Assembly: GCF_027307225.1 (NCBI RefSeq)
Contig: NZ_DAHUXJ010000078.1
Location: 62,001-126,000 of the forward strand
DNA length: 64,000 nucleotides
Source: Bradyrhizobium sp.
Lineage (GTDB): Bacteria; Pseudomonadota; Alphaproteobacteria; Rhizobiales; Xanthobacteraceae
Direction of reading: 5' to 3'
The notes below the pieces were generated by a model. It did no database searches, was not told the DNA's origin, and saw only the letters and a program-made list of their open reading frames with translations. A program made the position numbers and the translations under genes. Below, one piece after another: positions 27,213 through 36,349 of the stretch (positions within the stretch are counted from its first letter, which is position 1; every line of letters starts with the position of its first letter).

Positions 27213-28580
27213 TCAGGCGGCTAGCGGAATGGTCGCGTCGATGCTCAAGCCCCGCGTCGCGCGCGCAACCGACACTGTGCCGCCGAGCGCAGCCAGCCGC
27301 TCACGGATGCCTGTGAGCCCGAAGCCCGAAGCTTTCGCAATACTGATGGCATCACCCCCGCCATCGTCCTCGACGCGGATCAGGAGCGCATTCTCAGACC
27401 CGCTGCGCCGCTCGATCCGCAGCAGGATTTCGCGCGCCGAGGTGTGTCGGAGCGCATTGGTCAGGCATTCCTGCGCGACGCGATAAGCGGTGGCGGCCAC
27501 CGTGCCGCTGATATCGGCAAGATCGCCCTTGAGGTCGAGCTGGATCATCGGCCGTGCCTCATGCTGCGAGCGCCAGTTGTCGACCAGGCTGATGAGGCTC
27601 GCTTCCAGCCCGAGTTCCTCCGCCAGCGGATGACGCAACCGGTTGAGGGTGCCACGCAGGCACGCCATGATCGCCAGCGCAGCTTTCGAGATCATCCGTG
27701 CGTCCTGCGCGACGGCACCGTCCTTGGCCTCAGTGCCGGTCGCCTCGATCGCGTTGGCGAAGGCGAGAATGGCGGTGAGGTTCTGGCCGAATTCGTCATG
27801 CAGCTCGCGCGCCAGCGTGCGCCGCTCGTCGTTGCGGATCTCGAGCAAGCGTCGCGTCAAGGTGGCGCGCTCTTCCATGGCCTTCGCCAGCCGCTCGCCG
27901 AGGTCGCCGACGGCCTGCCCGATCATCGCGAACTCCATGGAGCGGAAGCGGGGCAGCGACGTCCGGTACTCGCCGTGTGCCATGCGCTTGAGTGCGGCCA
28001 CGATCGACTGTGCCGGCGCCAGCGTATGCGCGATGGCGAGCGAGGCCAGGACAGCAATCGCCGCGGCCATCAGCAGAGCGACGCCGATATTGTCGAGGAT
28101 GTGTTGCCAGGCGAGCCGGATCGAGGCGTCGGGATCGGGCGCCGCCGATACGGTGCCAAAAGTAGTCGCGCGGGCGCTGATCGGCTTGGCCACCGCTGCG
28201 TGGCGGCCGAGCAGCGTCTGAGCCGTGCTGGCGAACCAGGCCGGTGGCGAGGTTCCCAATCCCTTGTCCTGGCCGCACAGCGGCTTCTCGAAGGCAGTGG
28301 CCGGCTCAAAGCGGACGCAGACTCCCGGCGAGATCAGTTTCATGGTCTCGATGGTGCGCCATTCCGGCACTGGGAGCAGATGCTCGCGCATTCTGCTGCC
28401 GTGCAACATGAGCTCATGCCAGTACAGCCCCCGGAGGGCTTGAGAGACGCGCTCGGCGGAAGCCTCTGTGGCGCGATCGACGCTGCGATAGGCGTCGATA
28501 GTGGCCCAGACGGTGGCGGCTCCAAGGCACAGCATCACGACCACGAGCAGACGGGCGACGAGTTGCAGGACCAGACGCAT
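27213..28580 (-). CDS. sensor histidine kinase, HisKA_3 type
   Basis: This is a 455-residue membrane kinase. Helix 1 (LVLQLVARLLVVVMLCLGAATVW) and helix 2 (NIGVALLMAAAIAVLASLAIAHTLAP) bound a periplasmic sensor of about 150 residues. A HAMP-like segment follows, then the dimerisation motif LARELHDEFGQNLTAILAFA with the phospho-His, and an HATPase domain (VAQECLTNALRHTSA, VEDDGGGD, GFGLTGIRERLAALGG). Its partner is the NarL-type regulator just downstream. The signal is unknown. Start ATG 28580; upstream frame enters a repeat. Confidence 0.92.
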   Translation of the reverse strand: MRLVLQLVARLLVVVMLCLGAATVWATIDAYRSVDRATEASAERVSQALRGLYWHELMLHGSRMREHLLPVPEWRTIETMKLISPGVCVRFEPATAFEKPLCGQDKGLGTSPPAWFASTAQTLLGRHAAVAKPISARATTFGTVSAAPDPDASIRLAWQHILDNIGVALLMAAAIAVLASLAIAHTLAPAQSIVAALKRMAHGEYRTSLPRFRSMEFAMIGQAVGDLGERLAKAMEERATLTRRLLEIRNDERRTLARELHDEFGQNLTAILAFANAIEATGTEAKDGAVAQDARMISKAALAIMACLRGTLNRLRHPLAEELGLEASLISLVDNWRSQHEARPMIQLDLKGDLADISGTVAATAYRVAQECLTNALRHTSAREILLRIERRSGSENALLIRVEDDGGGDAISIAKASGFGLTGIRERLAALGGTVSVARATRGLSIDATIPLAA

Positions 28581-28618
28581 GCGACCTCCCACTATAGTGT
28601 GGAACGCGGTTATTATCC

Positions 28619-28667
28619 GAGCATGATCTTTTCGGAAAACCGCTACACACTTTTCCGGATCATGCTC
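28619..28667. repeat. rhizobial palindromic repeat (GAGCATGATC type)
   Basis: The 49-bp element has GAGCATGATC at one end and GATCATGCTC at the other, with inner TTCGGAAAAC and TTTTCCGG. This palindrome is very frequent in Rhizobiales intergenic DNA, by recollection. It lies in the divergent gap between the kinase gene and the ExbB-like gene. Confidence 0.85.
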
Positions 28668-28830
28668 TAACAACATCGCCAATCCCTGCCAATTGCAAGC
28701 ATCAGGCTCCGCACCAATCGGGAAATTTTCCCAACCGTTTCAGGGCATCCGTCTTTGGACGGCGGGCTATCGCTTTGCTTTAACAATCCGGTTCGCAAGC
28801 AAGAAAGTAGCCGATCGGGAGCAAAGCGGA

Positions 28831-29595
28831 ATGAGTTCCGAACAAGGCGCGGCGATCGCAGCATCTGATACCAGCGCGCCGGAGCGCCGCGCGCTGCTGT
28901 TCTGGATGATCTTCACCGGTCTTTCGGTGTTTGCCGCAGTGCTGTTATGGCGCTACGGCCTCCTGCATTTGATGGTGACCTCGGACCGCACCTATATTTC
29001 GAGCGTCATCGCCGTCCTTTACGTCGTCACCTGCGTGCACTGCTTTCTCCGCACCCGCGCGATTGCGCGCGAAGCGGCGGTGGGAGAGCGCTGCCGCGCG
29101 ATCCTCGCAGCAGCAGTCGACGGCGACGCCGAGCTGGAAGCGGATGCGAAGTCGCTGCCGAAGGGACTGGTGACCGATCATATCCAGAGCCTGATCGAGA
29201 AGGCGAAAGCGCAGACCAGAGGCCGCATCGACCAGACGCTTCTGTTGCGCGCGCTCGCCGACCGCTTGCGCGGCTCCAATGGTTTCGGTTCCTTCGCCTC
29301 CGACACGCTGATGAAGCTCGGGCTGCTTGGCACGGTCATCGGCTTCATCATCATGCTGGCGCCGATCGCCACACTCGATGCCGCGGACAAGGTAGCCATG
29401 AAATCGTCCATGGGACTGATGAGCGACGGCATGGCGGTCGCGATGTACACGACGCTGGCGGGCCTGGTCGGCTCGATCCTGGTGAAAATTCAGTATTACA
29501 TGCTCGATGCCGCGACCCAGCGGGTGTTTTCCGATGCGGTCACGCTCACCGAGACCCGCGTGACGCCGGTGCTGGAACGCCGCAATGTTGGATGA
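28831..29595 (+). CDS. MotA/TolQ/ExbB-type proton channel protein
   Basis: This is a 254-residue inner-membrane protein. Two N-terminal helices (LLFWMIFTGLSVFAAVLLWRY; SSVIAVLYVVTCVHCFL) precede a cytoplasmic segment. Then come the two conserved channel helices: KLGLLGTVIGFIIMLAPIATLDAAD and DGMAVAMYTTLAGLVGSILVKIQYYMLD, with GLLGT and TTLAGL as in ExbB/TolQ/MotA. Such proteins form the stator pore that couples proton flow to envelope work. Its ExbD/MotB-like partner would be the next gene, which overlaps by 11 bases. ATG at 28831; earlier in-frame residues lie in non-conserved DNA. Confidence 0.85.
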   Translation: MSSEQGAAIAASDTSAPERRALLFWMIFTGLSVFAAVLLWRYGLLHLMVTSDRTYISSVIAVLYVVTCVHCFLRTRAIAREAAVGERCRAILAAAVDGDAELEADAKSLPKGLVTDHIQSLIEKAKAQTRGRIDQTLLLRALADRLRGSNGFGSFASDTLMKLGLLGTVIGFIIMLAPIATLDAADKVAMKSSMGLMSDGMAVAMYTTLAGLVGSILVKIQYYMLDAATQRVFSDAVTLTETRVTPVLERRNVG

Positions 29596-30256
29596 TTTCG
29601 GCCTCTATCCACACGAGGAAACTTTCGATCCGTTCGGCGTCATGCTGTTCAAGGCGCTGCAGGTCGTCTCCTTCCTGTTTTTCCTGGCGCTGCTCGCGGT
29701 CTCGCCGGAATCGAAGGACGGCAAGATCGACTCCAAGGCCGAGTTCATCATCACCATGGACTGGCCCGACAACCACCCCGACGATCTCGACCTGTTCGTG
29801 CAGGATCCGGCGGGCAATATCGCCTGGTACCGCCATCGCGAAGCCGGCTTTCTCACGCTCGACCGCGACGACCGCGGCGGCGCCAACGATTTCATCACCG
29901 TCGCCGGGCGGAAGATCCCATCGCCCATCCGCGAGGAAATCGTGACGGTGCGCGGGATCCTCGCCGGCGAATACACCGTCAACGTCTCGCACTTCCAGGC
30001 CAAGACCGGCCAGCCCGTTCCGGTGAACGTGAAGGTGCAGAAGCTCAATCCGACCGCACAGGTGATCTTCGACGACAAGCTGTTCGTCGATCACACCGGC
30101 GAGGAGAAGACCGCGGTGCGCTTTACCCTCGATGCCGAAGGCAAAGTGATCGACGTCGAGCAGCGGCAGAAATCGCTCCTGGAGACGTTCCGTCGAACCT
30201 GGGCGAACGGCGCGGATCGCGATCCCAAGACCGGTGTCAGGATGAGAACGCCGTGA
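29585..30256 (+). CDS. membrane-anchored protein with YfaP/DUF2135-like domain
   Basis: This 223-residue protein has a short N-terminus, one helix (FGVMLFKALQVVSFLFFLALLAVSP) and a periplasmic domain of about 170 residues. The domain opens AEFIITMDWPDNHPDDLDLFVQDPAGN and GFLTLDRDDRGGANDF. This is the W(D)..DLDL.V..P.G / LD.D pattern of DUF2135 beta-sandwiches. The gene position and topology equal ExbD/TolR/MotB, but the Asp normally in the helix (P..DVML) is replaced (PFGVML). It overlaps the channel gene by 11 bases and the next gene by 4. Function inferred only from context. Confidence 0.7.
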   Translation: MLDDFGLYPHEETFDPFGVMLFKALQVVSFLFFLALLAVSPESKDGKIDSKAEFIITMDWPDNHPDDLDLFVQDPAGNIAWYRHREAGFLTLDRDDRGGANDFITVAGRKIPSPIREEIVTVRGILAGEYTVNVSHFQAKTGQPVPVNVKVQKLNPTAQVIFDDKLFVDHTGEEKTAVRFTLDAEGKVIDVEQRQKSLLETFRRTWANGADRDPKTGVRMRTP

Positions 30257-30882
30257 GCAACCTGCAATCCGTCATTCTCATGCTCTCCGTCGCTTACGCG
30301 TTGATCGGGGCGCTTTTGCTGGTGGTGCTGGTCTATGTGCGGCTGCCCTGGCCGTTGAAAGCCGTCGCCGTGGTCGTGACCAGCTCGTTCTACGTCGCAA
30401 GCTTCCTCGGCATGCGCGGGCTGCTCGGCTGGGCCAGCGTCGACCGCTTGCCGCCGAGTTTCAAGTTGCTGCAGGCGCGCATCGTCGAGCCGCATTCGCT
30501 CGAGGGCGATCCCGGCGCGATCTATCTCTGGGTCGAGGCGCTGGACGAGGGCAACCGTCCGAGCGGCGTACCGCGCGCCTATCGCATTCCCTATAGCGAC
30601 AAGCTCGCCGACAAGACCGACAAGGCGCAGAGCGAAATCGCCGCGGGCCGCGCGCAAGGGGGCCGCGCCGCCGACTTTGGCAGCGGTGAGGGCGGGCTGC
30701 TGGACGCAGCGCGCGCCTACATTACGCCGAATACCATCATCGAAACCTCGGGCGGCGATCCCTCCACCGGCGGCGGATTGACCGCGGTGCCGCAAGCCGG
30801 CGACGAAGTATCCTTCACGCCGCTGTTGCCGCCGCGGATGCCGCCCAAGGATGTCATGGAACCGCCGGAAAGCAGGCAGTGA
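30253..30882 (+). CDS. membrane protein of the ExbB-like cluster, unknown family
   Basis: This 209-residue protein starts with GTG at 30253 inside the stop of the previous gene. Two hydrophobic helices (VILMLSVAYALIGALLLVVLVYVRL; AVAVVVTSSFYVASFLGM) are followed by a soluble domain with IYLWVEALDEG and GVPRAYRIPYSDKL, then a low-complexity Gly/Pro-rich tail (SGGDPSTGGG; PLLPPRMPPKDVMEPPE). I do not recognise a domain. The translational coupling argues that it is the third part of one complex. Confidence 0.7.
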   Translation: MSNLQSVILMLSVAYALIGALLLVVLVYVRLPWPLKAVAVVVTSSFYVASFLGMRGLLGWASVDRLPPSFKLLQARIVEPHSLEGDPGAIYLWVEALDEGNRPSGVPRAYRIPYSDKLADKTDKAQSEIAAGRAQGGRAADFGSGEGGLLDAARAYITPNTIIETSGGDPSTGGGLTAVPQAGDEVSFTPLLPPRMPPKDVMEPPESRQ

Positions 30883-30900
30883 TCGAAACTGGAATTCTAA

Positions 30901-31602
30901 TTAGACCGCTTCGCCGCGCGCGATCGCCGCAACGTTGCGGATCGCCGAGATGTTGGCCTTGTAGGCTTCCTTCGTGCCGCCCTTGAACACGGCTGAGCCC
31001 GCCACGAACGCATTGGCGCCGGCGGCGGCGAGTTCGCCGGAATTCTCGGCGCCAACGCCGCCATCGACTTCGATATCGATGGGCCGGCCCGCCGTCATGG
31101 TGCGCAGGTCGCGAACCTTGGCCAGCGTCGACGGAATGAAGGCCTGCCCGCCGAAGCCCGGATTGACCGACATCACCAGCACCAGGTCGATATTGTCGAG
31201 CACATACTCGATCGCCGAGATCGGCGTCGCCGGGTTGAGCGAGACGCCGGCCTTCTTGCCCAGTGCTCGGATCGCCTGCAGCGAGCGATGCAAATGCGGG
31301 CCCGCTTCGGCATGCACCGTGATGTGGTCGCATCCGGCTTTCGCGAAAGCCTCGAGATACGGATCGCACGGCGAAATCATCAGGTGCGCGTCGAAGATCT
31401 TCTTGGTGTGGGGCCGCATCGCCTTGATGATATCGGGCCCGTAGGAGATGTTCGGAACGAAATGTCCGTCCATCACGTCAAGGTGGATCCAGTCGGCGCC
31501 GGCGGCATCGACCGCGCGCACCTCTTCGCCGAGCCTGGAAAAGTCGGACGCCAGGATCGATGGCGCAATGACGAGGGGACGTGGCGTGAAGGAAGCGGAC
31601 AT
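30901..31602 (-). CDS. rpe: ribulose-phosphate 3-epimerase
   Basis: This 233-residue TIM-barrel enzyme interconverts ribulose-5-P and xylulose-5-P. Motifs are [39 protein letters not shown] with metal-binding His and Asp, [25 protein letters not shown] and IDIEVDGGV. Length is standard. ATG at 31602. It converges with the ExbB-like cluster. Confidence 0.96.
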   Translation of the reverse strand: MSASFTPRPLVIAPSILASDFSRLGEEVRAVDAAGADWIHLDVMDGHFVPNISYGPDIIKAMRPHTKKIFDAHLMISPCDPYLEAFAKAGCDHITVHAEAGPHLHRSLQAIRALGKKAGVSLNPATPISAIEYVLDNIDLVLVMSVNPGFGGQAFIPSTLAKVRDLRTMTAGRPIDIEVDGGVGAENSGELAAAGANAFVAGSAVFKGGTKEAYKANISAIRNVAAIARGEAV

Positions 31603-31783
31603 CTGCGCTGTCTTTCGAAAGCTGGCTCGGTTGCCGAGGCGCTTTTCCGCCTAACACGCACAAGCATTCCCGGCAATGTGCGTCAGAAACAAGTGAGAAA
31701 AATCTGCCGGAAGCGGCACCAATTGCCGATCGGAAGCGGCGTTTCCGAGCGGCGAACGCCATCATTTCATTGGCTTTTTATCA

Positions 31784-31799
31784 TGGCACGGCGCTTGCT
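31784..31799 (+). promoter_or_regulatory. sigma-54 (RpoN) promoter
   Basis: TGGCACGGCGCTTGCT matches the -24/-12 consensus TGGCAC-N5-TTGC with the invariant GG and GC exactly 10 bases apart. The expected start is about 31810, giving a 37-base leader with GGAG before the ATG at 31847. Two direct CGGAAGCGGC copies (31708 and 31731) lie 50-90 bases upstream, where an activator could bind. Confidence 0.75.
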
Positions 31800-31846
31800 T
31801 CCAAATCTGGAGGGACGTTCAAAGCGGTCCCTTTGGAGCTAAAGTC

Positions 31847-32221
31847 ATGTTGCCTGTTATCGGCGCCTCGCTCGCACTCGATGCCATCCAGTCGCTGACT
31901 TCGCCGTCACAGGCCTCGTCGCAGCCAGCCGGTTCGGGAGGCTTCGACCTGGGCGACAGTTCCGGTGTATCGCCGCCGGCCTCCGGCCCTCTTTCCGGGT
32001 TCAGCAGCGCCCAGATTTCGTCCGATAATTTCAACACGCTGCTCGGTGCCCAGAGTCAGGACTCCCGTGGTCTTGCTTCGGCCCTCGATCCCGGCAGTTC
32101 GTCGTGGGATTCGTCTCAAGGCCAGTCCGGCACGGCCTCTTCGGCCTATAACACGGTCAACCAGCTGGTTCAGTCGACCGCCGTTCCGCTCGGCTTCAGC
32201 CCGGTCTCGATCAGCGCCTGA
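31847..32221 (+). CDS. small Ser/Gly/Gln-rich protein under sigma-54 control
   Basis: This 124-residue protein starts MLPVIGASLALDAIQSLTSP, a mildly hydrophobic helix, and continues as a low-complexity Ser-rich chain (SSWDSSQGQSGTASSAYNTVNQLVQ) ending PLGFSPVSISA. It has no clear signal cleavage site. I know no family for it. ATG at 31847 has TTTGGAGCTAAAGTC upstream. The RpoN-type promoter 48 bases before it implies activator-dependent expression. It could be secreted or surface-related; this is a guess. Confidence 0.65.
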   Translation: MLPVIGASLALDAIQSLTSPSQASSQPAGSGGFDLGDSSGVSPPASGPLSGFSSAQISSDNFNTLLGAQSQDSRGLASALDPGSSSWDSSQGQSGTASSAYNTVNQLVQSTAVPLGFSPVSISA

Positions 32222-32259
32222 TCTCGATCTGGTGGTCTTAAAATCCACTTCACCAGCCG

Positions 32260-33255
32260 TTAACCGAAACGATCCCGCCACGCCGGTAAAGCGCCGGGGT
32301 GGGGCAGCGCGGTTGCCGCATGCACGCCACGCGCGATCGCGCGCGCCACGGTATTGGCGGCGACCATGCCAAGCTCGGTAAGGCCGATCAGCGGATCGAT
32401 CGGCTTTTCGCCGGTTGCGGCAGCGAACAGCACATCGCCATCCATCGGTGCGTGCACCGGATAGATTGCGCGTGCAAAGCCGGTCTGGGCGATCATGGCC
32501 AGCCGTTTGGCTTGCGCCTTGGTGAGGACGGCATTGGTGACGACCACGGCCAACGTCGTGTTTTCGGCCTCGGTCGCGGTCGGGCCGCCCTTGATGCGCA
32601 TGTTCAGCATGTCCGGCGTAAACGAATCTGGAAAGCCGCGGCCGCCATATTCGCCGTCGATTTCGAAAGGCGCGGCCCAGAACCATGGTCCGTCGCCGAT
32701 TGTCACGCTGCCGAGCGCATTGACCACGGCAAGCGCGGCGACTTTTGTGCCGTCGCTAATCTCGGCGGAGGCGGAGCCCAACCCGCCTTTCAGGTTTGCG
32801 GTCAGGGCGCCAAGGCCGGCGCCGACGCTGCCGAGCGCAAAGCTGGTCGTGGCCGCCGCCGCCGCGGCGTAGCCGAGATCGCGGTACGGCGCGAAGCGTC
32901 CCCATTTCTTGTTGCCGCCGTTGAGAAGGTCGAAGCAGATTGCGCCGGGAACAATCGGAATCACGGCGCCGCGAACATTGAGGCCTCGGCCCTGTTCGGC
33001 GAGCCGCGCCTGGACGCCGCCACCGGACTCAAGCCCAAAGGCTGAACCGCCGGAAAGCGCAATCGCATCGATCTTCTCGACCGTATTGGCGAGATCGAGC
33101 AGGGCGCCTTCGCGGGTTCCGGGCCCACCGCCGCGCACATCCATCGCCGCGACCACCGGCTGATCGAACACCACCGCCGTGACGCCCGATGCAAGAACGG
33201 CATCGTCGGCGTGGCCGACGCGAACGCCTGCGATGTCGGTGAGGAGGTTATTCAT
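32260..33255 (-). CDS. P1 family peptidase (DmpA-like aminopeptidase)
   Basis: This 331-residue member of peptidase family S58/P1 is an Ntn-like self-processing aminopeptidase. It opens NNLLTDIAGVRVGHADDA, typical of the family, then DVRGGGPGTREGALLD, IALSGGSAFGLESGGGVQARLAEQGRG and GLGALTANLKGGLG. The expected processing site and nucleophile lie in ENTTLAVVVTNA. Cytoplasmic. Substrate range in this family runs from D/L-aminopeptides to beta-peptides. No partner genes. Confidence 0.88.
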   Translation of the reverse strand: MNNLLTDIAGVRVGHADDAVLASGVTAVVFDQPVVAAMDVRGGGPGTREGALLDLANTVEKIDAIALSGGSAFGLESGGGVQARLAEQGRGLNVRGAVIPIVPGAICFDLLNGGNKKWGRFAPYRDLGYAAAAAATTSFALGSVGAGLGALTANLKGGLGSASAEISDGTKVAALAVVNALGSVTIGDGPWFWAAPFEIDGEYGGRGFPDSFTPDMLNMRIKGGPTATEAENTTLAVVVTNAVLTKAQAKRLAMIAQTGFARAIYPVHAPMDGDVLFAAATGEKPIDPLIGLTELGMVAANTVARAIARGVHAATALPHPGALPAWRDRFG

Positions 33256-33270
33256 CGCGAATGCACCTGC

Positions 33271-33305
33271 TGAGACGGGATGCGAATGTTAGAATCGGAC
33301 CACTG
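33271..33305. repeat. 35-bp dispersed repeat, copy 1
   Basis: The core GCGAATGTTAGAATCGGACC lies five bases before the 3' end of the hybrid kinase gene. It matches 37614-37648 at 32 of 35 bases, in the same orientation and also beside a gene 3' end. Confidence 0.8.
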
Positions 33306-33309
33306 ACCA

Positions 33310-36168
33310 CTAGCTATCGAGGGCAAGCCGGACCATGCGCGCCAGATCCGCCTTGCGGTAAGGTTTCGCCAGCAACAGGACGCCGGTGTCGAGACGTCCG
33401 TGATGGACGATGGCGTTCTCGGTATAGCCTGAGGTGAACAGCGTCTTCAATCCGGGCCGCCGCACCAGCGCCTCATCGACCAATTGCCGGCCGTTCATCG
33501 ACCCGGGCATGATGACGTCGGTGAAGAGAAGGTCGAGGTGGTCAGGACCGTCGATGATCTCCAGGGCTTCCGATGCCCTGCTTGCCTCGAGCGTCCTGTA
33601 GCCAAGGCTTTGGATCTGGGTGACGACGTAGCGGCGCACGAGATTGTCGTCCTCGACCACCAGGATCGTTTCGCTGCCGCCAGAGGCGCTCATCGACGCC
33701 AGCGACTCCACCGGCGTGTCGGGCAAACCGGTCGCGCGCGGCAGATAGATCTTCACCGTGGTGCCGTGACCGACCTCGCTGTAAATCTTGATATGGCCGT
33801 TCGATTGCTTGACGAAGCCGAACACCATGCTGAGCCCAAGACCCGTGCCCTTGCCGACCTCTTTGGTGGTGAAGAACGGATCGAACACCCGCTCCAGATT
33901 GGCGGGCGAAATTCCCGTTCCGGTGTCGCTCACGGCAATCATGATATAGTTGCCGACGACGACATCCCGGTTCATCACGGCGTAGCCCTCGTCAAGGTGG
34001 ACATTGCCGGTCTCGACCACGAGTTTGCCGCCGGTGGGCATCGCGTCGCGGGCATTCAGCGACAGGTTCAGGATTGCCGTGGTGAGCTGGTTCGGGTCGA
34101 CCAGCGCGGGGGAAGCGTCCGCAGCCAGCTGAGGATTGATCTGGATATGCTCGCCCAGCGTCGGTCGCAACAGCTTGAGGGTTTCGATGACCAGCGCATT
34201 GACGTCGACCTCGCGCGGCTGCAGCGGCTGCTTGCGTGCGAAAGCCAGCAAATGCTTGGTCAGGCTGGCGCCGCGTTCAGCGGCATCGTCGATCATTCTG
34301 GCGATGGCCGAGAGCTGCGGATCGTCGACCACAGCGTCCGCCAGAATGCCGATTGTACCCGTGATGACGGTCAGGATGTTGTTGAAGTCGTGGGCGACGC
34401 CGCCGGTTAGCTGGCCGATGGCGTCCATCTTCTGAGCTTGACGGAACTGGGCCTCGGCCGCCTGCTTCTCGGTAAGATCGCGGCCGACGAAGAAATGGCG
34501 CCGGACGGGTTCCGACCAGCTACCCATCCAGAACAGGCTGACCGGATGACCATCCCTGTGCACATAGCGGGTCTCGAAGTTGCGCATCAGATGTCCGCGC
34601 CGCGCCGAGCGCATTTCCTCGCGCGTGCTGTCGAGATCGTCGGGATAAATGAACTCCGTCGCGCTGTGGCCGATCATTTCCTCCGGCTTTATTCCGAGGA
34701 TTGCCGTCGAGCTTGGGCTGACCTGGACGAACGTCCCCTTGGTGTCCGTGACCAGGATCAGGTCCTGCGACGTCTGGAAGATGCGCTCGCGCTCCTCGAT
34801 TTCCTGGGTGAGGGCTGCCTGCGTGCGCCTGTTTTCGGTGACGTCGCGGGCGATCTTGGATGCGCCGATGATCTGGCCGGAACTGGAACGTAGCGGGGAG
34901 ACCGAAAGCGAAACGATCACGCGCCGGCCGTCTCTGGTCACGCGCGAGGTTTCGTAATATTCGATAGTCTCGCCTCGGCCGATGCGACCGAGAATGTCGT
35001 TCAGTTCGTCGAGCTTCTCGTTCGGGACGATCAGGTCGATGTGACGGCCTATCGCCTCAGCCGCGGTATATCCGAACAGGCGTTCGGCCCCCGGATTCCA
35101 GCCGGTGATGGTGCCGTCGAGCTTTTTGGTGATGATGGCGTCGTTGGAGGACTCGACCACCGCAGTGAACAGGCGCTCACGTTCGGAATGGCGTTGTTGT
35201 TCGGAAAAACTCTCGCGGCGGAGAGTGTGGAGCAGGCGGGACAGCCGCGCTTGCAAATTGATGTTTTGCAGCAGCAAAACCCCGAGTACGAAGCTGGCGG
35301 CAGTAAGCCCGTAGAGGCGACCTATGTAAAAGCCCAGATCGTACCGGTTCGAATTGAGCAGCGCCGAGGAGGCCACGTCGAACAGCCAGGCGCACAAGAC
35401 GACCATCAGCCAGACATCGAGCACCGAATGCCGTTGCCGCAGCCGCAGCACGGCCAGCGCCGCAAGGTTGAGGAGCCACACCGTCAGCGCGGCGTGAAAC
35501 AGCGCCGGAGCGAAGCCATGCTCCGTGATCAGCGCCGGCAGACGATCGTGCTCTTTCGTAGCCACGAAAATCGCCGCCGCCATTGCCGCGAAGACCGCGA
35601 TCAGCATCCAGACAATCGCTAGTCCGACCGATCCCTTGATTTGGGAGCCGCCGCTTTCATCCTTCAGCAAGGCGTAGCCGAGCACGAGCAGCGGGAAACC
35701 GCCGTGCCAGATTATATAAAGCCAGACCGTGGTCTGCGGACCCGCATTCAGAAGTCCGCTGGTGGCGAAAAGGTTCGGAAAGGTCAGTGCGTGAACGACC
35801 GTGGCGACCGCGGTGAAGAGATATCCGCTCGCCAGGATCAAGAGCGCCCACGACCGCAGCAACGAAAATTGCGAAAGCAGCAGGATCGTCGTGATCACGT
35901 CGCAGATGGCGAGCGCGGACTGATAACTGGCGACGAAAGCCGGGACCGCCGGCAACTGCAAGCGGCAGAAGGGAAGGGCGGCGGCGAAGAAAATGGCCGA
36001 CGCGGCAACGACCCCGAAGGCAATCTTGCGGTCGCGGGCGGTGGCGGGCAGCGTCGAAAGAAAGATATTGCGGTCGTCGCCTGCTTCCACCTTCGTCTCC
36101 AGACCCCTTACGTCTAAGGCTCGTGGCCGGTGTTCCAGTTCTGACCTTCGCATCGCGGCAATGTCCAT
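33310..36168 (-). CDS. hybrid sensor histidine kinase with MASE-type membrane domain, two PAS and REC
   Basis: This is a 952-residue protein starting at the ATG at 36168. Residues about 45-290 hold seven or eight helices, resembling a MASE4-type sensor. PAS 1 covers roughly 325-440 (ESSNDAIITKKLDGTITGWNPGAERLFGY) and PAS 2 450-565. The HisKA motif is GGVAHDFNNILTVITG, followed by the ATPase domain (NLSLNARDAMPTGG, DTGTGISPANLERVFDPFFTTK, GTGLGLSMVFGFVKQSNG). A C-terminal receiver follows (ILVVEDDNLVRRYV, acceptor Asp in LLFTDVIMPG). It has no separate regulator beside it. Signal unknown. Confidence 0.9.
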   Translation of the reverse strand: MDIAAMRRSELEHRPRALDVRGLETKVEAGDDRNIFLSTLPATARDRKIAFGVVAASAIFFAAALPFCRLQLPAVPAFVASYQSALAICDVITTILLLSQFSLLRSWALLILASGYLFTAVATVVHALTFPNLFATSGLLNAGPQTTVWLYIIWHGGFPLLVLGYALLKDESGGSQIKGSVGLAIVWMLIAVFAAMAAAIFVATKEHDRLPALITEHGFAPALFHAALTVWLLNLAALAVLRLRQRHSVLDVWLMVVLCAWLFDVASSALLNSNRYDLGFYIGRLYGLTAASFVLGVLLLQNINLQARLSRLLHTLRRESFSEQQRHSERERLFTAVVESSNDAIITKKLDGTITGWNPGAERLFGYTAAEAIGRHIDLIVPNEKLDELNDILGRIGRGETIEYYETSRVTRDGRRVIVSLSVSPLRSSSGQIIGASKIARDVTENRRTQAALTQEIEERERIFQTSQDLILVTDTKGTFVQVSPSSTAILGIKPEEMIGHSATEFIYPDDLDSTREEMRSARRGHLMRNFETRYVHRDGHPVSLFWMGSWSEPVRRHFFVGRDLTEKQAAEAQFRQAQKMDAIGQLTGGVAHDFNNILTVITGTIGILADAVVDDPQLSAIARMIDDAAERGASLTKHLLAFARKQPLQPREVDVNALVIETLKLLRPTLGEHIQINPQLAADASPALVDPNQLTTAILNLSLNARDAMPTGGKLVVETGNVHLDEGYAVMNRDVVVGNYIMIAVSDTGTGISPANLERVFDPFFTTKEVGKGTGLGLSMVFGFVKQSNGHIKIYSEVGHGTTVKIYLPRATGLPDTPVESLASMSASGGSETILVVEDDNLVRRYVVTQIQSLGYRTLEASRASEALEIIDGPDHLDLLFTDVIMPGSMNGRQLVDEALVRRPGLKTLFTSGYTENAIVHHGRLDTGVLLLAKPYRKADLARMVRLALDS

Positions 36169-36285
36169 ATTGTCCTTATTGCCACTCAGAGGAAATGCCT
36201 GCCGGATTTTTTTGGTGCGCGCCGGCTGCCGGCTGCGAACAGTCGTGTCCCGTTTCGTGATGGAACTTTTCACAGCGCACAAAAA

Positions 36286-36316
36286 TTGAAAACGCCCCGG
36301 CGAACCGGGGCGTTTG
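36286..36316 (-). terminator. intrinsic terminator of livK
   Basis: On the minus strand AACGCCCCGG and CCGGGGCGTT form a 10-bp stem with a TTCG loop, followed by TTCAATTTTT, about 35 bases after the livK stop. Confidence 0.9.
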
Positions 36317-36349
36317 ACTGAGACTATTGCCGAGAGAAGATCCTTGGGA

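Noticed and set aside
27444..28670. 408-residue frame opposite the HisKA_3 kinase gene
   Set aside because: It is antisense to strong kinase motifs and extends into the palindromic repeat at 28619-28667.
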